DNA of 64,000 nucleotides from Oscheius dolichura (GCA_932521035.1 OW051494.1:4264001-4328000); one strand, 5' to 3'; counted from the stretch's first letter, positions 24,214 through 36,234 are shown. Translations and numbers: made by a program. Notes: generated by a model not told the origin, from the letters alone.

Positions 24214-26265
24214 TGTCAACGGCCTGAAATTAGAACATCTTGTAAAATTATCAGCAAAACTAAAAGAAAGCCATATATAAACAGAAACGAACAAAAAACA
24301 AGAGAAAGAAGTTGAAAGGTGAAACGACAATGAACAAGTAATTTATAAACGTGGCAGTCCACGCTCGTTGTGATTACTGGATAGAACCTGTGAAAGGTAG
24401 AAGTTATGCTAATTCTGTTCCAAATGTATAAGTTACTGGAATATATTACGAGAATACCTGAAAGCATTCATCATATCGGCTATTGTCCAAAAGGTTATGA
24501 GAACAGAGTATAGTATATATATATATATATAAGAAAAACGTGAAGTGATTCATTGCATAGTTTCGCCTCTAATTATAGCTTTTTTCCTCGAAGGGCATTC
24601 CGTTTCGTTATTTGGTATTAATTCTCCTCAAAGCAAACACTTGAATCTCTCCATTTCAAGTCTATTCCGTTATTTGCTCGCATAGTTGATATAGATTCTT
24701 GCTTCCTTGTCTGCCTGCTACATTTTGGTATATCTCTTTGCGCAATCGGTGACCGCTGTACGTCTTTCTTCTACGTATGTCGTCAGCTGGTGCTATTCTC
24801 GACTCTTTATCGCGTGATGGTCTCTTTCCGGTGCTGGTTCCGGAGCCGTCAGATCCGCTGTCCATATGGTATGAGTGCCCGTGACTTTTGACACAAACTT
24901 GGCTGCTCTCACCCATATTATGCATGCCTTGTTTAGCTCTACGTCGAAAGGCACACGGTGGGAGCGCGTAGGTGACTCCTCTTCTGCATATCCAACCAGT
25001 AGGGTTCAAAGACAATCTATTTCACTTTCAGATCTCCCTGTGCCCCATGATTTAGTAATCCTGAAAGGGGAGTGGCTGAGGGGTTCTCAAGTGATGTCGG
25101 ACCCCTCCTGACCTTCTTCAACCTCCCATTCTCGGGCAATATGAAAGAGTAGCTTTATTGTTGTCCTTTCTGGTCTATTAGATAATGTTGAGGAGCAACG
25201 GTGTGTTCGAGAATTGTGCTTTGTACTGTTTTCACAGAAGAAAAAGCAAAACACGGATTTGACAATATTACCCGGTGCCGCTGCCGGAAAACATTCCTGG
25301 GATGTCGTTAGCCACCTTTGAAACAGATCCGAACCACTTCTCCCTTTCATTCTCTGCAATTACTTATTCTCATCGTCCCGTCACTTTTCTCCTATTTCTT
25401 CGAATTTCCTTTTCCACAAAACATCGGTTGATGACCCCTCCGAGGCTATGCTCTCTCTTTTTGGCGATTTATGGGGTTCTGCCCGGATAAGGTCAAAATA
25501 TCTGTCTCCCCTCAACGTCATGGCAGAGTGACCAGTTCGATGCTAACCCCGTCTCCGCCTCTTTAATTTATTTTGGGCCTTCCCCCTCCGAACCGTACTA
25601 GTTCCGGCTATTTGCCTCGTCTTCCCGAGCCTTCTACGGATCTCCACCCCAGAGTTGCCGTTGCCCAGATCTGTTTGTTCGCTGAAACCAGTGACCTTTG
25701 AATAACTGAATAGCCGTGCCGAGTGGATACGTGTCCCTGTCAGTCATTCTTATGCTCTATCTCTCCCCCTCCCCGTCCTTTCCCATATCCAAGATGCGCC
25801 ACAAACAGGACGAGAGCAGCGCGACCTTCGTCGTGGGCACATCCCATCAAAGATTCATCCTTTTCCACGTTTTTGATCCGGCTCCCTTCCCTATTTGTCA
25901 TCTTCCTGGAACATGGTCCCACCCGAAATATGAGTGCGATTACGGTAGGAGTTCTAATTTGGGAAGGGGGGAGTCTGCTCATTTGGACAGTTTATAGGCG
26001 GCGGCTTCGAATTAATCCCCGGCTGTTTATTCACCGTCTTCCGTCTTTTACAGGGGGACGAGGCCCTCGTCTTGTCATCTTTCATCCCCCATCACCCGTG
26101 ACGAAAACACTCATTTGATTCACAAATCTCGGCAATTAACAGAGTACGCCAGGGGGGGAGGAGAAGACCCGAGGAGGGTGGCAGCAATTTCTGGGGATTA
26201 GAGACCCCACTCGGCTTTTTATTTGGACACCAGTATGCCTGCCGCGTTGGGATTAGTTTATTTCG
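24214..26265. other. Gene-poor region with AT microsatellite
   Basis: About 2 kb. A (TA)n run lies near 24513-24531. A minus-strand open frame at 24662-25015 has no signal, family motif or splice partner, and I do not call it. A TTACGGTA motif lies near 25943. Nothing else supportable is seen. Confidence 0.35.
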
Positions 26266-26531
26266 GTCGAAAAAGAATTGACAGTCGGATAAGATCTGAC
26301 GGTCGAAACTTTCTGCTTCTCTCTCATTTGACCTGTCAATCTACACAGACGACATGTCTCGCAGACAGACAGACAGACAGACAGGGATCTGCCTATCCTA
26401 CCCTAATAATGGGCATATCCCTGTCTGTCTGTCTGCAAGACCTGTCGTCTGTACGGATTGACCGGTCAAATGAGAGAGAGGCAGAAAGTTTCGACCGGCA
26501 AATCTAATCCGACTATCAAAGGTTATTCGAC
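26266..26531. mobile_element. Foldback element with GACA-repeat core
   Basis: Inverted arms from GTCGAAAAAGAATTGACAGTC on the left to its imperfect complement ending TTCGAC at 26531. The arms are about 120 nt each with roughly 80-90% identity (for example GGTCGAAACTTTCTGC and its complement). Each arm ends internally in a tetranucleotide run, (CAGA)n on the left and (CTGT)n on the right, separated by a loop of about 20 nt. No coding capacity; probable MITE-like or foldback element. Confidence 0.7.
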
Positions 26532-28227
26532 AAGAAAATAACTAGAACAGCGCTTGGGGAAGAGGGAGCCGGCGCTGTCGACTGTTTTTCGATCGAGTTG
26601 TTCACCCCAGCGCCGTCGAAGACGGCCGGAGGCATACTTGTTATTAGGGTAGGATAAGATTTGGTCTTCTTCTCTTTTAGTTGCCCTCTCTTGGCCTACT
26701 GTAGCCGGGGATCATTGTCTCCCCTGTCCCCCTGTTCCAAACAAATCTCAATCCTCCTCTAATCACATTTTTGTGAGCACGTGACTTCTTCCAAAACGGG
26801 AACCGGAAATGTGAGGCTCCTCCAGACTCGTCATTTCCGCGGCCCTCACTCTTTGTACCTGCAATGAAATCAGCCGGATTGTGCAGCTGGTAATTGTCAC
26901 TCTCGGGTATCAGAGATCTTATTGTTTTCCCCTCGAAAAAGTACGGAGCCAATGAATAAATCTGTGCACGAGGAAGGGCTTGGCCTCCACTGGTCGCTGC
27001 CAAAGTGGACCGGCCGGCCGGACAGCCGCCGTCAAAAGTTGACGAGCATCTTCCCGGTGGCCGTCCCCTCGGAATGGCGTCAGTCGTCGTCCTCTCCGTA
27101 CCGTTCCGATCGTTCCATTTTTACCAGGCGGCCCAGTTTCCCGGCACTCTAGTTGATAGGAGGCGCTTCCTCTTCCCACGTCCCCCGAATAAAATAAAGT
27201 GGCGGCATTTGACGGGTGACACTTCCTGTTCAAAGGTTGAACCCCCATCGTTTTCCCCAAATGAAGCACTTCTCTTTTTCTTTTGGTTCCACCTGCCCTT
27301 CTCCGCCTGCCCACGAAAGACACAATACTCCTGGCACACTCTCCACGGTCATCTTTTTTATCCCAACTCGTGATGCCTCGGCAGGAGGATCGTACAACGG
27401 CCCCTAACAGCTTGCAAAGCTAGCAGAAATCATCTGCCCAGACTGTACGGGTGCGGGTGCCCGTGGCCGGCCACGTCTCTCTAGTCTCACCCCCTCCACT
27501 TTTTCTGTCCCTCTTTTGCACGAAATGTAGATTCTTCGTGTGGTTTCCGTTGCACGAATTTCGGATTCTCCTATTTCCCGAGGATCGTAGAGCGGGCCAA
27601 CTAATAGTCAAAGAGTCGGCCATCCATTAGAGAAGCCGGCCACTTGTATGGTAGTCGAGGAAGGGGAGACCCCCACGCGGATCTCCCCGTTATTTCGGGA
27701 AGACACAATTAAGGAAGCGGCTTTTGAGCTGCGCGGGAGGTGCCTGATTGAGTCACGGATATCTTTGGCCTGCCGCCTCTTATTTTGGGTCTTCCCGCAT
27801 CACCCGGCCTTTCACTGGATCAGCTTAACCAACCCGCGTGCCTCCTCCATCATCTACCGAGTCTTTTTGTCGTCGGCCGAGTAGCCGTCGCGTGTACTTT
27901 CTTTTTCTTCATCTCTGGTCCACCATTGCCATAAAAGGCCACCGCCATGAACGGCCGACACCCGAGATGGCCTCCTCTGGCCGTTCGTTTCTTTGTCGGC
28001 GTGGGCCTTTCCCGGGAAAGAAGCCATTCAACTGCCCTGTGTGATTTTCCCGGCCGTCTCGCCACAACAGACTCCAATTAATTTTTAAAATCTTATAAAC
28101 AAGAGAAATACTTTTGTTCGTGCAGTATTCCTCGTAAACTTTCCCGCCCTCAACAGAAAACAGATCACTTTCTGTCTCCTTCTCCCCCTCCTCAATTAAG
28201 CCGAGACAGTTTCAGACGTGCGGGCGA
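26532..28227. other. Gene-poor region upstream of peptide gene
   Basis: About 1.7 kb, GC-rich with two GGCCGGCC palindromes (27012 and 27465). No exon chain is supportable on either strand. It probably contains the promoter of the small secreted-peptide gene at 28228. Confidence 0.35.
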
Positions 28228-28545
28228 ATGGCGCCTCCGCCGCGCCTTCTCCTCTTGGTTTCCCTCGTCGCCCTGCTCACCGTCTGCACAAGGTGCCTCC
28301 TCTTCCTCTGCACCCTAAACTGCCCCCTTCCAGGGCACAGTCCGAGCCGATAAAAGACAAGAAGCTGTCGAAACAGATGTCGCCCCACGGCCCCTCGTAC
28401 ATGAAACGGACGCCCTTCTTCATCAGACCGCAGAGGACCATCGGTATGTCGCGCCCCCGGGCCGCCTACAGTCAGTTCAGCGCTGTTCCTTCTCTCGTGA
28501 CGAATCGTCGCCCTCGCTGCCCCCCTGCCCCGTCTAGTCAAATGA
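28228..28545 (+). CDS. Short secreted peptide precursor (neuropeptide-like)
   Basis: Exon 1 (28228-28292) encodes a signal peptide, MAPPPRLLLLVSLVALLTVC-T. A 41-nt intron ending CCTTCCAG joins it to AQSEPIKDKKLSKQMSPHGP then SYMKRTPFFIRPQRTI (exon 2, 28334-28443). A Lys-Arg site in MKR sits before TPFFIRPQR, as in prohormone convertase precursors. After the GTATGT donor at 28444 several acceptors are possible; each brings a stop within a few codons (for example 28538-28545, ending TIVK). The mature protein would be about 60 residues with signal. The ATG follows TTTCAG by 12 nt. I do not recognise a known neuropeptide family; an antimicrobial or other secreted peptide is possible. Confidence 0.6.
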
Positions 28546-28681
28546 AGATCTCTCTCGTTTCTTGTTAATCCGTGTCGCACTAAATTATTTCCATCCCTGT
28601 TTTCTCCTCCCCCGTTTCGATGGTCAATGAACAAGTGAAAAAAGGAGGGCAACTGTTATTCCGGGGAACAGATCTTAGGGA

Positions 28682-29322
28682 TCAGTGGAGCATGGTGAAG
28701 AGTCCGTGGGGGCCGGAGGCGGAGTTGTCCACCTGGATGTCGAAGGTGCCGCTCGGGGCAGGGTCCGGCCCTCCGGTTTCCGGGGCGCTCGGTCCGACGA
28801 CGGCCATCATCGCGGCGGCATTCTGCTTCTCGGCAGCCAGCTCGTTCGGGTCGATACCAGTCACCTGGGCCACTTCGGTCTCACTCATCGTGTGTCTCTC
28901 GGGCGCTGCCTAACGATCTGTCTCATCGGGATCAGGACGGCCTACCTCTCCGGTAACGGTGGCCGAGATCTTCTCCACCTTGGCCACCCAGGTGTCGATC
29001 TCGTCAGCCGTGAATCCACATTGGGGGATGACGGTGTCGGCGATGTCGGTCAGTGACATCTGAAAGGAGGCTGTCCCCTCCCGCTTGATGGCCACCTACC
29101 CCTGACTTGAATGCCTGGTAGACATTGATGGCGCAGTCGTGTTCCTTCCCCTGGAGCTGCTTGTCCACCAGATTGACCGTCTCCGTATTGTAGTCCTTTC
29201 CGGCACTACCTGCAATACTACCTGAAATATCCTCCTCTGCTGTCCTCCCCGGCCAGCTCACCTCCCGTAAGTTGTCCCTGAACCACCATGACGATGCACG
29301 TCGCCAAGATGAAGAGCGTCAT
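28682..29322 (-). CDS. Secreted orphan protein
   Basis: Start at 29320-29322: MTLFILATCIVMVVQGQL is a clear signal peptide. Exons join in frame through introns of about 35-45 nt: GGSIAGSAGKDYNTETVNLV, DKQLQGKEHDCAINVYQAFK, MSLTDIADTVIPQCGFTADE, IDTWVAKVEKISATVTGE, then MSETEVAQVTGIDPNELAAE and a Pro/Ala/Gly-rich tail ending HGLFTMLH (stop 28682-28684). Two Cys residues remain in the mature part. About 170 residues. No family recognised; the alternating helix-like central part could be a small extracellular binding domain. Confidence 0.6.
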
Positions 29323-29716
29323 TTCACTGGAAAAGGAAAAGTTACGAGAGGAGGATGAAAACGAGAAGGGGAGCTCGATAATCGTCCTTTCGATGGAATT
29401 TAAACCACCCCGGTTGATCCCCGTTTAATTGGACTGATCTCTCTGTGTCGCCGGCCAATCGCCCAATCGACGCACCCCCTCGAAGGGGCAACACCCCCCG
29501 GCTAATTGCCACCAGAAGGAGTCGGCACAGTCCTGCTTCCTGTCGTGCATTTCGAAATATTTCAGTGTAACATTCGCACGTCCTTGGCTCCGTCCTCGTC
29601 ACATCGAGGCCCTTATCTGCCCAGGTTCCCCCGCGAACGGTTCTCTGGTGGTTCTCTGGCCGGAAATAACAAACTTTGTCCTCCTTTCCACTTTTTATTG
29701 AGTCTACACTAAAACA
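29323..29716. other. Intergenic gap between two minus-strand secreted genes
   Basis: 394 nt without a supportable exon; 5' flank of the orphan secreted gene and 3' flank of the next upstream gene. Confidence 0.4.
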
Positions 29717-30306
29717 CTAAATGAACTCGGAGATGCCGTAATCTCCCGTGGAGAGTTCAATGTGCCGGCCCAGATGGAGGTTTTCGATATCGCTGGGGCC
29801 AGTCAGTTGCATCTGGACCTTGTACAGCTAAAACATCAAGGTGGACTGGAAGAGCCTACTATATTGTTGTCCGGGAGGATGAGCCGTCGCGGGGCCTCGA
29901 GGGCGAGGAGAGGACCGTATGTGTCGAAGTCCAGAGATTTCTAGGCTGTCCTCCTTGAGTCTCCCTCGATACCCACCGAGCACGTGCTGTAGAACGTGAG
30001 CTTCGGCTTGATCTCCCAGCACCTCTTCATCTTGTTCAGGTTGACCTTGAAGTAGACGATATCCTCCAGGCCGTTCACCTGGTACTGGACATCTTCGATT
30101 GTGTCGTCCAATACTGGGTATTCGTGTATATTTATAGACCGGCCCGGCTTACGCAGAGAGTGGGTGTCTACCAGTTCTATTCGAAGCGGGCCGCTGTAGC
30201 TCTCGCCCCGGCAGGTTACGGTAAACTCGAGAAATCCGGAGAAACAGTCTTGGGCCGACGAGAAGAAGCAATACATCAGGAGAAAGAAAAGCGGAGCAAA
30301 TTGCAT
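29717..30306 (-). CDS. Secreted protein, probably transthyretin-like
   Basis: Start at 30304-30306, MQFAPLFFLLMYCFFSSAQ, a signal peptide. The mature part begins DCFSGFLEFTVTCRGESYSG and continues PLRIELVDT, then DDTIEDVQYQVNG and EIKPKLTFYSTC, in the order and spacing of nematode transthyretin-like proteins (G-x-L-x-C, V-x-L-x-D, DD..., final I-x-P-x-L-x-x-Y/H-x-x-C). Exon 1 ends at 29977; a 36-nt intron joins to KSLDFDTYGPLLALEAPRRL, and a 32-nt intron to LYKVQMQLTGPSDIENLH, ending TGDYGISEFI (stop 29717-29719). About 175 residues. Extracellular; function of the family is mostly unknown. The family call is by motif order only. Confidence 0.6.
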
Positions 30307-30521
30307 TCGGCTGGCGAGGGACGACAGGAAATGAATCACTTTGTTGTCTGCCTGTTCTTGTTTCAAAAACATTTAAATATTCGGAAGAAATTAGGCAAAA
30401 AGTGCACTTCTCGGTTAACTCTCTACATTTCCCAATCTTCCTTCAGAGTTTCAGAAGCAAAGACGGCAATGGCGAAATTAGACTGTACATTTATTTCAGT
30501 ATGGTTTATTGAGCCATTGTG

Positions 30522-31391
30522 TCAGTCGCGGAGGGTGTGCCTCTTCTTGGGGCCGCCCATCAGGGAGAGGGTCGCCTTGCGCTCGAGGATGTGGCGGAGA
30601 GTGGCCACGGAATGCTGTCCCTGGCGGACGGAGAAGTCGGACGTCGGCTCGGAGACACTCGTCGTCGGCGGCAGCGGAGAGGCCGGACGACGCCAGGCAG
30701 ACGGCTTCGGGAAGTTGGGACACGAGGCGGCAGCGGCCGGCTTGGCGAAGACGGGCAGCGGCTTCTTCGTCTGCCTGACGGAGACCTCCTCGACGGACGA
30801 GACTCCATCCTCGGACTTGGTGTTCGTCTTCTCCTCCTCCTCGGGCAGAGGCTGGCTGGTGACCGTCTTGTCGCCGTCATAGTCCGAGCCGCTGGCGAAC
30901 TTGTTGAATGCCTGGATCCAGTCGACGGCGTCCTTGCTCAGTACCGACATCAAGACCGATCCCCAGCGCATCTTCACCTCGATCTGGGTCCGCTTCTAAA
31001 GTGTCGCCTAGTCCAAAAACGGGTAAAAGGGGAATACCGCGCCGGTGAAGAATCCGTTCCAGCCGGAGTCGTCGGCCGTCTTCCTCATCAAGGCCACCGT
31101 CGAGGTCTTCATCTTGGCGGCGTCCTTGAGATTGATGACGTAGCCCCTCTCGTCCGAGTCGTAGATGATCATGAATCCCTGCTTGGTGACTGTCATCTGC
31201 CGGTGGGTCACGGCCGAGGTCCGAGTGAAGAGGAGCGTCTTGCGCCGGATGGTCGAGGTCAGGTTGCCCGTGATGAGCACGTCCTCGGCGGCCACCTTCC
31301 ACTGCGAGGCCGGCGGCAGGGTCACCTTCTCGATAAAGTTCTTGTTGACCGGGAAAGTAGCGCGGCTCTTGCTCATATTAGTACGAGGCAT
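30522..31391 (-). CDS. PH-like domain protein
   Basis: Start at 31389-31391 (MPRTNMSKSRATFPVNKNF). The N-terminal exon has alternating beta-like stretches (LLFTRTSAVTHRQMTVTKQG, FMIIYDSDERGYVINLKDAA, TVALMRKTADDSGWNGFFTG). After an intron ending CTTTAG it continues KRTQIEVKMRWGSVLMSVLS and KDAVDWIQAFNKFA, where the Trp in a C-terminal amphipathic helix is the PH-domain signature. The tail is low-complexity Glu/Ser/Pro and ends MGGPKKRHTLRD. About 270 residues. An AATAAA-type signal lies just 3' (near 30506 on the minus strand). Likely a membrane or protein adaptor; ligand unknown. Confidence 0.6.
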
Positions 31392-31504
31392 CCCTATTCC
31401 GGAAGAGAAGTGGAAACAATGGGAAAATGGAATTGGACCAGCAAGTTTGACTCGTCTCGTCCTGTCACAGAGACCCCGGGATATTTTGAAAAGATTTATA
31501 GGGA

Positions 31505-31621
31505 TTAGGAAGAGAGTCTCTCGTAGCCATCGGGTGACTTCGACCTTGAATAAAAGCAGAGGCCGAAGGCGAGGAGGAGGAAGACGACCACGATGCTAAC
31601 GGTTGTCCAATCTGAACCCAT
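31505..31621 (-). CDS. 38-residue single-pass membrane micropeptide
   Basis: An intronless frame: MGSDWTTVSIVVVFLLLAFG then LCFYSRSKSPDGYERLSS, stop at 31505-31507. One strong hydrophobic segment (about residues 9-24) followed by a short basic, Ser-rich tail, the layout of small regulatory membrane peptides. It lies 231 nt after aconitase and 113 nt before the PH-like gene, all on the minus strand. It could instead be an exon of a neighbour, but neither gene needs it. Confidence 0.4.
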   Translation of the reverse strand: MGSDWTTVSIVVVFLLLAFGLCFYSRSKSPDGYERLSS

Positions 31622-31852
31622 TCCAGAAAGAGAAGGGATATCACTACCGATGGTGGTTTCCTAGAGTCATAGTAGTTAGTGGAAGAAGGTGACTCAGATG
31701 TTCGGCAATGAGCGGGCCAAGGAAGAAATTGAGGTGGTTATAGTGTAACGCGGAAGCAACAAGTATCAAAAAAAATTTATGTAAAAATCCAGTACTATGC
31801 ACAATCTAAAATATTAGTTGTAAAAATTACACCGTAGTTATCTATAGGATTT

Positions 31853-34800
31853 TTATTTTCTTGAAGCAAAGACTTCTTTCATTCTGTTGAGGGCGGATCC
31901 TGACTTAAACCATTCAATTTGTTGCTCGTTAAACGTATGGTTCAGCGCAATTTCAATCTAAACATAACGATTTGAAAAGTAAAGAAGGTAAATAAACCTT
32001 GGATCCGTCTTTCTTCTTGATTATCGCCTTGAGTTGCTTTCCAGGAGCAAAGGAGTTAAGTCCAACAATCGAAATTTTATCGGAAGGATCAATCTTATCG
32101 TAATCGGCGGTGTTCGAGAAGGTAAGAGGAAGCATTCCTTGCTTTTTCAGGTTTGTCTCTAAAAAGTACGTTACCTGAATGCAAGCAAGTGAACTAACCA
32201 TGGATACGAGCAAAGGATTTAGTGATGATTGCCCTTCCACCAAGATGGCGAGGTTCAAGAGCTGCATGTTCGCGAGAAGATCCTTCTCCGTAATTTTCGT
32301 CTCCGATAGCCACCCAGCTAATGTTATCGGCTTTATAGGAGCGAGAGACTTCAGAGACAGTTCCAAAGTTGCCAGTAATTTGATGTCTTATCTAGAAAAT
32401 TTCATTTAAAAGAACAGTCAGGGAGTTTTTTTTTAAAAACACCTATAGCAAAAATGTGCAAATAACAAACCTTATTCATCTCTCCGTTTTCCGCGTTTAC
32501 GGCAGTAAGGAAAAGGTTATTAGAAATATTATCTAAATGTCCGCGATACTTGAGCCATGGACCAGCAGCAGAAATGTGATCTGTTGTGCATTTTCCTTTA
32601 ACCTGCAATTTACCATATAATGTTCTAAACATCCAATGAATTACTTTGATGAGAATGACCATGTCCTGAAGATCTTTGCCATCCCACTTCGGGAAAGGTT
32701 CCAGAAGCTGAAGGCGCTGCGACTTAGGGTCTACATCGACCTGTCCTGATCCAGAAGCTGCTTGGTATGTATCCTCTCCGGGATCGTATCCTTGACGAGG
32801 GAGATCATCTCCGGTAGGGGGCTTCAGTTTGAACTTTGATCCTGTGAATGATAGATATACACAGAGAAAAGTGTGTTACCGTCTGCGGCAGTGAGTTCAT
32901 CTCTTCTAGGATCGAAATCCAGTCGGCCGGCAATTGAAAGAGCTGTAACAATGTCTGGGGAAGCGACAAATCCATGAGTAGCAGGATTGGCGTCATTTCG
33001 TCCAGTGAAGTTTCTGTTATACGAAGTAACAATGGTATTTTTCTCTCCTTTCTTTACGTCTTGACGATCCCATTGTCCTAAAATCAATAATTACAAAAAC
33101 TTATAATAAAAAAAGAATTAAAACACTTTACGAATAAAAAATGACTGACCGATACAGGGCCCACAAGCATTGGCAAGTACCATTCCACCAAAATCAGAGA
33201 AAATTTTGCTGAGACCATCCCTTTCAATAGTGGCACGGACTTGTTCAGATCCAGGGGTAATAGTGAAAAGTGTCTTAGCCTTTAGACCTTTGTCCAGCGC
33301 CTTAAAATTTTAAATGACGATAACTATCATTTTAGTATGAAGTCATAAAAGTAAAAACTAACTTGTTTAGCAATAGAAGCAGAGCGTGTCATATCTTCAT
33401 AAGAAGAGTTGGTACACGATCCAATAAGGGAAACCTTGATGTCAATAGGCCATCCATTCTTCTTGGCATTGTCACCCAACTTATCGATAGGCGAGGCAAG
33501 ATCGGGAGTGAAAGGGCCATTGACATGAGGGACGAGAGTATCGAGGTTGATTTCAATAACCTGTAATCATTAGAATGTAGTAATAAATAACACTTTCTGA
33601 ACGTCGCTTAGATACACTTAAAAAAAAGTATAACTAACCGAATCATAATGGCATCCGGCATCAGCAGTTAGAAGATCTTTGTATTTAGCAGCTTCATCAG
33701 CGATGGATTTGCGCCCAGTAGCCTATATTATTAGGTAACAACAGGAGTGGTTAAACCAAACCTCAAGGTATTTACGCATGCTATCATTGAAGGGGAAAAC
33801 AGAAGTAGTTGCACCAATTTCAGCACCCATATTACAAATGGTTCCCATACCGGTAGCGGAAAGAGAGTCTACTCCAGGACCAAAGTATTCAACAATGGCA
33901 CCAGTTCCTCCTTTAACGGTCAAAATATCAGCAACCTACAAGGATATGTACTATTTACCATGAAAAGAACACCTTGAGGATGACGTCCTTAGCTGCGGTC
34001 CAACCACTAAGTTTACCGGTAAGTTTCACACCAATAACTTTAGGACACTTCAGTTCCCAAGGTATATTAGCCATCACATCAACTGCATCGGCTCCTCCAA
34101 CTCCGATGCAAAGCCCACCAAGACCACCTAGAAATCAATTATTATAAAGCATATATTAGCTATAAAAAACTTCCTAATTTTGTAGTTTAAATATTATAAT
34201 TTGAATAGATATTAAAGTAAAATACACTACCTCCGTTAGGTGTATGGGAGTCAGTACCAATAAGGAGCAATCCAGGGAAAGCATAGTTCTCGAGTATAAT
34301 TTGATGGATGATTCCAGATCCAGGTTTCCAGAATCCAACACCATATTTGTTTCCAGCTGACGAGAGGAAGTTATATACTTCTTTGTTTATATCCTGCAAC
34401 AAGTTATTTACAAGTAGGTGCTACCAACTTTTGCACGGGCTAAATCCTGGGCTCCACCTTTCTGAGCTTCGATCAAGTGGTCACAATGAATAGTTGACGG
34501 CACGGCTACCTAAACACTTAATATAAATAATATGACACGTGGGCACACCTGTGGTAAACCAGACGAGATAAATTGAAGCATAGCCATTTGTGCTGTAGCG
34601 TCTTGCATAGCAACTCGGTCAGGTCTCAGACGCAGGTATGAAACACCTCGCTCAATTTCTTGTGATTTCGGTTGATCCAAATGACCATAAAGGATCTTTT
34701 CTGATAATGTAAGAGGCCGTTTTAGTCTGAATTGTTGTCATCTTTATACCAACTTCCCTAAGCATACCTGTCTTTGACTACTTTTACATTCTGAGAAAGC

Positions 34801-34968
34801 TGTTCATAGGGAAGGTACACATTCTTCTCAAACTTGCTAATAGCAACATTGCCCTATAATATTTAATAAATTCTTTCTAAAAGCTAAACGCACCATTAGA
34901 GCGTTGGAGGCATGAAGAGCACGGAACTGGGCCGGGCCGGCCAACCGGCTCAATCGCAAGAGGTGCAT
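31853..34968 (-). CDS. aco2: Mitochondrial aconitate hydratase
   Basis: Converts citrate to isocitrate in the mitochondrial TCA cycle using a [4Fe-4S] cluster. Start at 34966-34968, [20 protein letters not shown], a typical Arg-rich mitochondrial presequence. Cluster cysteines are present in [13 protein letters not shown] and [13 protein letters not shown]. Other landmarks are [75 protein letters not shown] and [20 protein letters not shown], in the correct order, ending [10 protein letters not shown]. About 780 residues, full length. A dozen introns of about 40-60 nt separate exons. TTTAG|GT immediately before the ATG looks like a trans-splice acceptor. Confidence 0.96.
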
Positions 34969-35418
34969 ACCTAAACCCTTTTATACATTTTGTTATATAT
35001 GCTGAATAGAAAAGAGATAATGGTTAAAAACCATGTGAAGTCAATGTTTTGAACACGTAAAACAATAAAGGCACGGCACAGCCCGCAGACCTTGAAGAAC
35101 ACACTACGACTACTGTCAGGCGCAGTGGAAATAAAAACAACCCAGATAAGAAGGTGCAGAGAACAGCGAAGCAGGCCGCCTGTTCTCGGCCAAAGTCTCC
35201 GAATAACTGGAGAGTCAAAACCGAGCAAGGCGCAAACACCGCACTCGCGTCATGGCAGTGTTCCCGGGAAGAAAAGTACCGTAGGCCAATTTTTTGAAAG
35301 CTCTCATCCATTCCTCTCCTCTTGTGAGCTGTTCACGTTTTTGGCTTGATCTCCCACGGGCTTTGCTTTTCAGCAGTTACAAGCATACTAAATTGTTTTT
35401 TTCTTTCAGGTAACAATC

Positions 35419-36234
35419 ATGGCTGATCTTGCTAAGCTGAACGAGCTTCTGGCTACTCAATCCTACGTCAACGGGTAATTTTTTTATTTCTTTTTTTTTC
35501 TTGGATCTTCAAAACCTTGCTGTGGTGCTATTGACATTAGGTTTATCAATAAGTTATCATCTGTTGACCAACAATGCTCTAACTGATAATTGCAGATTTG
35601 TTCCCTCAGGGGAGGATAAGAAAACCTTCGGACAAGTTGGAAGTGCTCCATGTGCCAAGAAATTCCCGAATCTGGCCCGCTGGTACAAACACATTGCATC
35701 CTTCTCTTCGGCTGAACATAACGCATGGCCTTCTGCCGGAGGATCCGAAGAAGAAGAAAAAAATGAAGCTGATGATCTTGACCTCTTTGGATCTGATGAT
35801 GAAGAAGATGCAGAGAAGGCAAAGGTTGTCCAGGAGCGTCTGAAGGCTTACCAAGATAAGAAGGCCGCCAAGGTTTTTTTGCAGTGTTTATTTTCAACGG
35901 TTTCATTTTAGCCGGGTCCCATTGCAAAGTCATCGGTTATTCTTGACATCAAGCCATGGGATGACGAAACTAACCTTGAAGAGATGGAGAGCCTTGTTCG
36001 AGGAATTGCAATGGACGGCCTTGTCTGGGGAGGTAGCAAGCTGCTCCCTGTCGGTTATGGTACGTCGTTTTGTTCGACCGAAGACTAAAGTGCTGTTTAG
36101 GAATCAAGAAGCTCCAGATCATTTGCGTTATTGAGGATTTGAAGGTTTCTGTCGACGACCTCATTGAGAAGATTACGGGCGAATTCGAGGACCATGTTCA
36201 GTCTGTTGATATTGCTGCCTTTAACAAGATTTAA
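35419..36234 (+). CDS. Translation elongation factor eEF1B (beta/delta-type GEF)
   Basis: Guanine nucleotide exchange factor that recharges eEF1A. Four exons: 35419-35474, 35596-35872, 35912-36059 and 36101-36234. The N-terminal domain ([20 protein letters not shown], then [18 protein letters not shown]) is followed by the acidic linker with [17 protein letters not shown], a conserved CK2-type region, then the GEF domain: [60 protein letters not shown] and the C terminus [10 protein letters not shown]. Length is about 205 residues, usual for beta subunits. TTTCAG lies 9 nt before the ATG. AT-rich codon use, like other housekeeping genes here. Confidence 0.95.

Noticed and set aside
24662..25015. 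117-codon minus-strand frame with many basic residues, considered as a peptide precursor
   Set aside because: No signal peptide, no splice partner, no family motif, and a shadow frame of similar quality lies on the other strand.
30519..31508. Very long plus-strand open frame (about 330 codons)
   Set aside because: It is the antisense shadow of the PH-like gene, whose sense exons join properly and carry the conserved pattern.
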